A stretch of DNA of 64,000 nt from Trichomonas vaginalis G3 (lineage: Eukaryota > Parabasalia > Trichomonadida > Trichomonadidae). Positions 57,633-64,000 of this stretch are shown here, piece after piece. Position numbers and translations under genes: made by a program. The number at the start of each line of letters is the position of its first letter. The stretch's first letter is position 1. The stretch lies in NCBI RefSeq assembly GCF_026262505.1, contig NC_067206.1, positions 35,913,896 through 35,977,895 of the forward strand, in the 5' to 3' direction. The notes under the pieces were generated by a model that was not told the DNA's origin, made no database searches, and worked only from the letters and a program-made list of their open reading frames with translations.

Positions 57633-58533
57633 TTATTTTGCTGGAACTTTTGAATCTATTATTCCCTGTATTTGTTCATGAAGTTGATTTTTAGCTGTTT
57701 CATTGTAATTAATAGACCTAATATATTCATTAATTGCATTCTTATAATCATCTGATTTCTCAAATTTTCTTTTATCTGATTCCTTAACTAAATCATAAGT
57801 TAAACCTCGTTGCTGATATAATGATTTCTTAATTAAATCTTTGAATGCTTGAGATAAAGCACCTGATGCAATTCTTGCTACTATAATTGGTTGGAATTGC
57901 TGTTTAAGTTCATCTTTAACATTTGCGAAAACTGGATCGAATAAAGCAACTTTAAAGAATTTCTTAGCTGAAATTTCAGGTCTAATATTTGCATATTGAC
58001 CATCAAACTGGTTAGAATATCGTGGTAATCCATCCGGTCCCTCTTCAAACAGCATTTAATTCTTCATTGAAATAAGAATATGGATTATGACGGTATGAAT
58101 TAATTGGACCATTTTCACCTTCTCCAATGTATTGTTTAACAGCTTTTCCATTTTCATCAAATTGCATAGGATAACGTTCATTATATGCTTTACGTTTAGG
58201 ATAATCAGTTATAGTTAATTTATAACCATTTATGACTTTAATATTTCCTTGACCATCAGTAACGAAAACTTCATTTATACCATCAGGTTTTCCATTTGGA
58301 CCCGTAATGTCTGCTTCGTGTGCTTCCCAATTTGGACCATGACGTTTGGCATATGCTTGAGCTTCTGGTAATGTTAAAACGTTTCTCATTTGTTTAACAT
58401 CTTTTTGAAGACCAGCAACAATATGAACTAATTCTTTCATTCCATCAGGAACTTTCATAGTTCTATTATATGCACCCTTTTTGTTTGTCCTTGTTTTAAT
58501 GGAACCTGTAGAAGATTTGCTATTTCTGTCATG
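57633..58533 (-). pseudogene. Conserved viral-type protein with [13 protein letters not shown] motif (Polinton B)
   Basis: Contains the phrase [20 protein letters not shown] followed by [18 protein letters not shown]. Proteins with 'D-x-NG-x-x-D-x-x-EV-x-VTD-x-x-G... NGY' are found, as far as I recall, among structural proteins of large DNA viruses; I cannot verify that here. The C-terminal part is helical (FDPVFANVKDELKQQFQPII). The gene looks broken. No counterpart is seen in Polinton A. Confidence 0.5.
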
Positions 58534-58609
58534 TTTAATTATAAATAAAAAATAAAAATTAATTATAAAAAGTTAATCAAATTTAACACTCCTTTATTTA
58601 AATCAACTA

Positions 58610-59396
58610 TTATTTTCCATGTTCACCTAATTGCTGATATTGTGTGTAAAGTTCATTAATGCTCATTGGTAAATTCACTTGATAAAGCATAACGTTCAAC
58701 TGTTGACGACTAAAACCACTGAAAATGAAAAGGGTTGATAGATTTGATTTAATGTTTGTGCTTAATGCTTTGAAATATTGAACAGCCATAAAGAATGAAC
58801 ACTGAATGTGTCGACATTGAGTTAATAACTGATTAAAATATGATTTCTCATTTGTTATTAGTTTTGATTTCACTGCATCATCTAGAAAAATGAGTGAATG
58901 CAAAAATTCTCTATCAAAATTTGAAATAGAAAGTGTTTCAAATAATTCATCCCGTTGTTTATCAATAATTTTATCCTCTAATCCTTGCTTCTTGATTGTA
59001 TTATATAATTCTTTATACATTAAAAAGTTTTTTAAATAATCTTCTGCTTCTTCTTGTGATAAATAAATAATTGGAATTTTGATTAAATGCTTTAAAGATT
59101 CAAATGTATCATCTGAAGGTGAACCTGAACGGTTGATATAAATTAACACATGTGAATAGGGGAAGTGTTAGCAATAATGATAATTTGTTTTAATATCGTT
59201 AATGTTTTACCTTTATTCTGTTTACCAATTGCTGCAGTGATTGAATTTAAGTAACATTCAGAATATGGAATTTTCATTAATTTTTCCTTAGATAGAGCAT
59301 TTCTATTATCATCAATGCTTCATTAATCATATCATCTACGTATGTATTATATACTCCCGCTAATTCTTCATAAGGGGTGGATGAATTTAAATCCAT
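58610..59396 (-). pseudogene. Packaging ATPase, A32/FtsK type (Polinton B)
   Basis: Walker A-like GKQNKGKTLTILKQ and Walker B HSLIFLDDAVKS, then FMAVQYFKAL as the sensor strand, in the order seen in the Polinton A ATPase. The gene looks broken, with more than one break. It lies between the structural genes and the capsid, as in related elements. Confidence 0.7.
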
Positions 59397-59420
59397 TTAA
59401 TCAAAAATAAATTTATAATT

Positions 59421-61023
59421 TTAAACATTTCTATTCATCAATATTTCATCATATGAACTTCTATACTGTGGTGGTGTACCTGTTGGATGATATTTCAAAC
59501 CTTCATCCGGTGTCCATGTCCAATATGTAGTCCTAGTAAACCAAACCTGAGGAGGATTTGTCACCTTTGAACAGTAAGTGTCATTTTCACCCTGAATGAT
59601 TGGATAAGCTTTCACTTGTACTGTAACTTGTGAGTTGAAAGTTTCTAATCCATCAAAGAATATACCCGCTCCATCACGTTGAACTGGAATAGTGCATAAG
59701 AATGAAGTTTGGTCTTTCCATGTTCTAGCTAATGGTGTGCCATCATCTGCATTCAGTGGTCTAGTTAATGAGTCCTCGTATTCTTCTGTGCATTCATTCA
59801 CTCCATCTAAATCAGAAGCTTGAAGCATACGTGTAAAGAATATGTCGCCCACTGTGGTCATCGCTTGATCGGGGAAGTTTCTGGAATCTATAGTGACCTG
59901 AAGACCTCGAAGCATTGGATTTTCTAAAACCGTTCTTTGCATTGCATTCTTCGGAAATGCTAACACAACATCTGTAACATTATGAAGAGCGTATGAGAAA
60001 TCTGAGCTAATACCTTCAGGAGTGATGCAACCTCCATTTAGTGAACGAACGTCAATATGTTGAGCTGGAATCATGAATGGATCTTCCTTACTGAATAAAC
60101 GTGGTATTGCTTTAACTGATTCTTCAATTAAACCGTATCCTGGTGTAATAATATTTCCTCTAAAACTTCCATCTTTGTGCATGAAATAATAACGTCATCA
60201 ACTGTTGCGTCAGCAGATGTAGCGGCTAAGTTTGTAATTAATTTGGCAGGAAGTCCGATTTGTTGGAATTTGCGATCATATTTATAAACATGATTCATAA
60301 TCTTTTCATAATTTTCATCAGTTATCTTTTCATAAACGTAATTTTGTAAATCAGCAACTCTTAACGGGTCAACCTGACAAAATACTAAAGTATCCCTGAA
60401 AACATAATATTTAAGAATGATATCACCAAATGATTTAGGATAATCATCGAACGCCTGAAATGCTAACAAATCATTTACTGGAATAATCATATCAAAAGTG
60501 ACATCAACTTCTTCATTTGCTCTCTTGAAAACTTCTGAAGGGTCAATATATTTACCACATACTGAGTTATCATATTTTTGAACATTATTATATAACGAAT
60601 GAACAAACTTTTTAACTTTCCTTTCTGATTTTGGTTTATATGTTGCAAATGCGAAAGATTCACGGGCGCAATCCATCTGAAGATAACCAGCATCACCTCT
60701 TTCGGTTTCTACTTCTAATTGTTTAAAGCTTTGATTTGATGATTTGTAACCAACGAATAAACGCATGCATTTAAAAGCGGCATCACATGTGAAAGCTTTA
60801 TTTGAAACTAGAGTTGCTTTAACTTTGCGTTTAATATATGTGTCACCTAATTGGTTCACATCATGAGCAGGGTTTGTAATTCTTAAATGAGTTTGTTTAT
60901 CATCAAAATATGGAGCATCAGAGTCATAGCATGAACTTTCAAGTTCTCTATAATATCTTCTACCGTCATTCTTTGCGAATATTTCATTTATCTTTTCGAA
61001 TGAATGAAACACATTTCCATTAA
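59421..61023 (-). pseudogene. Major capsid protein, double jelly-roll (Polinton B)
   Basis: About 540 codons are visible. VTFDMIIPVNDLLAFQAFDD and FGDIILKYYVFRD match the central region of the Polinton A capsid, and the front part has SSCYDSDAPYFDDKQTHLRI. C-terminal segments such as QVTVQVKAYPIIQGENDTYC and FTRTTYWTWTPDEG fit a jelly-roll capsid. The gene looks broken and also carries a Kolobok transposon in its 5' part (at 61024). The match to the Polinton A protein is by eye and modest. Confidence 0.7.
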
Positions 61024-63450
61024 GGATGGGCACTCATAGGCTCCTGACAGCATAAAAATGTTATTATCTCACAATATAAAAGGAATCATAGGAATCTACA
61101 ACTATATTTATATTGTTGGAAGACTTCTTAATGTATCATGCATATAAGTTATATCAATAACTCCATTATGTTATATGATTGTAATCATATTTTCGTTTCA
61201 TGTTCAAAAACATTAAAATCATACTAACTATATGAGTATTATATTTAGGAAGCTGATATATAGATATGATAAAATGCTAGGTTTTGTGATTAAGAATATA
61301 TACTTATCTTTTAGAAAATAATACTTTTATAAAAAATTATATCTTATATAATCTAAAAATTTTGGACAATTAAAAAACATTAATTAAAAATAGAAGGTGA
61401 AAGTGTTTATTCAAAGAAGGTGCAAGATTATGATGTTTTGAGGGTGAAATAAATTTAATAATTATTTATGTGATTTAAGAGTAATACGATCATCGGTAGC
61501 TTGAAGACCTCTCTTTATAGCTCTTAATGCCGCAAACTTTTTTTGAACTTGCTTTGAATTTTTGAATGCTTTGATTAAATCTTTTGTTGTATCATACATT
61601 CTGAAATATCTGTTCATCATTTCTGGCATTGTTGGTAAATTTAACCTGTATCTTATTGCTACAATCGTTTCAAACATACTTTCATTGAAATGCAATATTG
61701 TGACTGCCATCCTAATTGGCCAAGAAGCATGCCAATTAATATTTTTATTAGCAAGCATTGCTTTGATATGGTTTATCGATTCAACTACTTGAGTTGAATG
61801 AATCTTTTTTACCATATCAAAGATTTTTACGGTATCTTTGAGGAATTTTTTAAGTGTTTTTATAGCAGTTTTATTTTTTGCATATTTCCATGGTTTAATC
61901 ATCTTGCATTTTTCAGGATCTGGACAAAATTTATGATTTCCGGCATAATGTTTAGCGGAATTCAACCATAAAAACTTCTTTGTTTTAATTGACATATGTG
62001 TGTCATTGAGAAGTTGCCTAAGCCAACGCAATAAATTCTTTGAAATGCTAGATAAGATTCTGAATTCTGGCAGTTTGAGCTTTTTCTGTATATTGTTAAG
62101 AAAATGTCCAGGATCTCTGTATTCTCTGATACCTTTGAACGTATTTTTGATTGTAGAAACAATTTTGACATCGCCATCATGCACAAAAAAATTTACACGT
62201 TTTTCATTATTCCAACGCTTCAGCATTCTTTTTAAGCCTTCAAATTCCATTTCATTTGATTTTCCGTTGAAATTACCTTTGAAATTTTTAAAAGATTTAG
62301 ATATCACTTCCCAATCTACAATTTTTTTGAGTTTCTCTTCTACAAATTGTACATAGCAAAACATTGCATTTCTTCTCTGACTCCAAGAACCGTCAAACAA
62401 AAGTCCCGAACATTTTCTCATTCGAGATTTCCAATAATTAACAGATTCTCTGGCAACTTCTATGATAACACGACCAACCTTTTCTTGGACTCGATGAAAT
62501 GTAGCTTCTGACGGAACTTTGATGTTATTCAGCATGAATTGAAATTCTGATTGGCAAAATGTAGCGCCGCTCAATAATACAGATAGCACAAATTCAACAG
62601 TGTTGACGACATATGGCTCTACCCTATTTTTCGCGCTTTGAACTAAGTTCTTTATACGCTTTGCAACTGCTTTTGTTCGCCGCGGCATGAAAAATGAAGA
62701 ATAACTTGACGGTTTCTTGAACAAATGGTCGCACATTCAAATATTGTGATGTACGATCAGGATAAAAGAATGTTGTTGCCGTGAATTTAGAAAATAGCAA
62801 AATTTCAATTTACGCAATCGAGATATAACTTGATCGTTTGAGCGATAACCATGGCACACATAGTATTAATGAAAGTACTCATACTTACAATTATTTTCTC
62901 CCATAGGAATATTGTTCAATATACTTCACCTATAGAGGAAATCTCGAAATAAAATCGAATTTTTTCAAAAATTACCAAAATCAATTTTTTACAAAGATGT
63001 TCGAAAAATAACATTATATACGCATCAAATCAAAGCATTATATGGAGCATTATAATTCGATATATGATTGTCCATCTTGCTGTTGTGCTATTTTTTTAAA
63101 CAATAATTTCATTGTTGAAATTAAATTTGCAATTTCAGTAAAAATTGCGACCCATCATTTTGAATATAATTGAATTAATACATTTATTGTAAGAATATTA
63201 TATACCAAATATTAGACTTCCACATGAATCCTGGTATGATATTATAAGTATTGCAAAATTAGAAAAAAATATGCTCATGATATACTAAAATTCATGTTTC
63301 AAGGTTAACTTATAAATAAAATAAGTTCGAGAAATGCATCACTAAATATTTGAGCTTGTGCACTATAATGCTATATAATAGTCTTCACTGTTTTTAATAT
63401 ATTGATTTGCTAGACTTGATTTTTTTCATCACCCTAATGAGTGTCCATCC
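61024..63450. mobile_element. Kolobok DNA transposon, intact-looking, inserted in Polinton B
   Basis: 2427 bp flanked by TTAA (61020-61023 and 63451-63454). The ends are short inverted repeats: GGATGGGCACTCATAGG at the left and GGATGGACACTCATTAGG read inward at the right. The single transposase ORF is open. TTAA duplication and a Kolobok-type transposase agree. It is younger than Polinton B, because it is nested inside it. Non-coding flanks of about 440 bp (left) and 710 bp (right) lie between the ends and the ORF. Confidence 0.9.
61462..62736 (-). CDS. Kolobok-type DDE transposase
   Basis: 424 aa, open throughout. The catalytic core shows LLFDGSWSQRRNAMFCYVQF (first Asp, the DGxW signature), VDWEVISKSFKNFKGNFNGK, FFVHDGDVKIVSTIKN (second Asp, GDGD/HDGD-type), YRDPGHFLNNIQKK (histidine segment), and a later HSTQVVESINHIKAMLANKN (Glu-containing helix). 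This is the order of Kolobok (Mutsu-like) transposases. A basic head (MPRRTKAVAKRIKNLVQSAK) may bind DNA. Start could be the ATG at 62736 or the inner MPRRTK. No frame breaks are seen, so it may be active. Confidence 0.8.
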   Translation of the reverse strand: MCDHLFKKPSSYSSFFMPRRTKAVAKRIKNLVQSAKNRVEPYVVNTVEFVLSVLLSGATFCQSEFQFMLNNIKVPSEATFHRVQEKVGRVIIEVARESVNYWKSRMRKCSGLLFDGSWSQRRNAMFCYVQFVEEKLKKIVDWEVISKSFKNFKGNFNGKSNEMEFEGLKRMLKRWNNEKRVNFFVHDGDVKIVSTIKNTFKGIREYRDPGHFLNNIQKKLKLPEFRILSSISKNLLRWLRQLLNDTHMSIKTKKFLWLNSAKHYAGNHKFCPDPEKCKMIKPWKYAKNKTAIKTLKKFLKDTVKIFDMVKKIHSTQVVESINHIKAMLANKNINWHASWPIRMAVTILHFNESMFETIVAIRYRLNLPTMPEMMNRYFRMYDTTKDLIKAFKNSKQVQKKFAALRAIKRGLQATDDRITLKSHK

Positions 63451-63560
63451 TTAATCGGTTTAGTGTTTGGCACCAAATAGTTAGTCGTCATTTATTAATA
63501 AATAAAAAATCAAAATTAAAAGATGAAAATGAATTTTTAATTTTGATGAAATAATCAACT

Positions 63561-63776
63561 ATGGCTGCAGGTATATTTAAGAAACTATGGGATAGAGTAA
63601 AAAGAGGAGCGAGTAAAGTTTGGGAAACATTGAAGAAGGGGGCAAATTGGATATTTAAGAATAAAGAAGCAATTAGTGACGTTGCTGAATCAATAACACC
63701 AAAAGCTGCCCCAATAAGAGAAGTTTTAAATAAAGGAGAAAAAGTTTATCAAAGACTACAACCGATACTAAGATAA
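63561..63776 (+). CDS. Short amphipathic-helix protein, 71 aa (Polinton B)
   Basis: MAAGIFKKLWDRVKRGASKV and WETLKKGANWIFKNKEAISD give a strongly amphipathic, basic helix, then a Pro-rich linker and a second helix (REVLNKGEKVYQRLQ). Such proteins resemble membrane-active virion peptides (for example adenovirus protein VI in style), but no sequence homology is claimed. It is divergent from the capsid gene and next to the glycine-rich ORF, mirroring the small virion genes of Polinton A at 32321. Confidence 0.5.
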   Translation: MAAGIFKKLWDRVKRGASKVWETLKKGANWIFKNKEAISDVAESITPKAAPIREVLNKGEKVYQRLQPILR

Positions 63777-63836
63777 AAATAATTTTAAGCTGCTAAGCGG
63801 CGAGATGATCCACGGGATCTCATATTTATTTTTCCA

Positions 63837-64000
63837 CTATCTACCTCCTATTTTATTAAGTATTCCTTCAGCAATTCCACCAATTGCGTTACCTGCTTGT
63901 GCTCCCATCGCCGGATTACCTGCTTTAGTACCTAATACTCCACCTATGATAGTTCCTGCCGTTTTCGCTACTGGTGCCAAAAAGTTTGCAACGGGTTTAA
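63837..64000 (-). CDS. Glycine/alanine-rich hydrophobic protein, C-terminal part (Polinton B)
   Basis: Visible residues include ATKTAGTIIGGVLGTKAGNP, AMGAQAGNAIGGIAEGILNK and a final IGGR. The gene starts beyond the window. The glycine-rich hydrophobic helices resemble those of the 135 aa Polinton A protein at 32321 and suggest a membrane-associated virion protein. Confidence 0.5.
   Translation of the reverse strand, partial: KPVANFLAPVAKTAGTIIGGVLGTKAGNPAMGAQAGNAIGGIAEGILNKIGGR

Larger units (their letters stand above)
47724..64000. mobile_element. Polinton/Maverick, family B, runs off the right edge
   Basis: Begins AGTAGTAGGATATGACGGG at 47724, matching the other family B end at 1-452. 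It carries polymerase, KilA-N, fibre, penton-like, CCG-domain, ATPase and capsid genes; the integrase is not in view. A Kolobok transposon sits at 61024-63450. The element looks older than Polinton A, with about half a dozen breaks in the visible part. The right end and its target duplication are outside the window. Confidence 0.9.

Noticed and set aside
63785-63823. 12-residue Arg-rich ORF MRSRGSSRRLAA
   Set aside because: Its short basic sequence recalls adenovirus protein mu, but twelve residues can occur by chance and no promoter supports it.

Overview
The window is a piece of nuclear genome from a parabasalid protist, most likely a trichomonad (Trichomonas vaginalis or a relative such as Tritrichomonas). 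The reasons are AT-rich DNA, intronless host genes with very short 5' leaders, TCAYTW initiator-like motifs just upstream of some start codons, a BspA-like leucine-rich repeat fragment, and large Polinton/Maverick elements next to MULE and Kolobok transposons. The species is inferred from these traits, not proved.

Layout: 1-452 is the end of a Polinton (family B) whose body lies off the left edge; it cuts a host BTB-domain gene. 453-11629 is host DNA: an acidic coiled-coil protein, RNA polymerase III subunit RPC4, a small basic protein, a major-facilitator transporter interrupted by a 1 kb non-autonomous TTAA-type transposon, a divergent GTPase-like protein and a sphingomyelin-synthase-like PAP2 membrane enzyme. 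11630-35825 is a complete-length Polinton (family A, about 24 kb) with 310 bp terminal inverted repeats. 35826-46884 is host or repeat DNA: a decayed MULE transposase, a 120 bp tandem repeat, a BspA-like fragment and a 2.1 kaa repetitive protein. 47724-64000 is a second Polinton (family B) that runs off the right edge and carries an intact-looking Kolobok transposon at 61024-63450.

Polinton A shows a double jelly-roll major capsid, a penton-like minor capsid, a fibre with a phage tail-collar-like end, a protein-primed DNA polymerase B, a retroviral-type integrase, an A32/FtsK-like packaging ATPase, a D12-class DNA adenine methyltransferase, a small membrane protein and about a dozen small proteins of unknown role. 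Genes are packed on both strands, and some divergent start codons lie only 18-19 bp apart. By eye the TIRs differ at about four positions, so the insertion is young or its ends have been homogenised; about three breaks are seen. Polinton B shows the same core (capsid, penton-like, collar fibre, ATPase, polymerase) in diverged form, plus a KilA-N protein and an HNH-like zinc module inside the polymerase; it has about half a dozen breaks besides the Kolobok insertion.

The points most worth pursuing are the HNH module inside the Polinton B polymerase, the phage-type collar fibres beside the penton genes of both families, the pairing of a Dam-like methyltransferase with locally dense GATC sites in family A, the 18-19 bp bidirectional promoters, and a terminal hairpin kept by paired changes in the two TIR copies.
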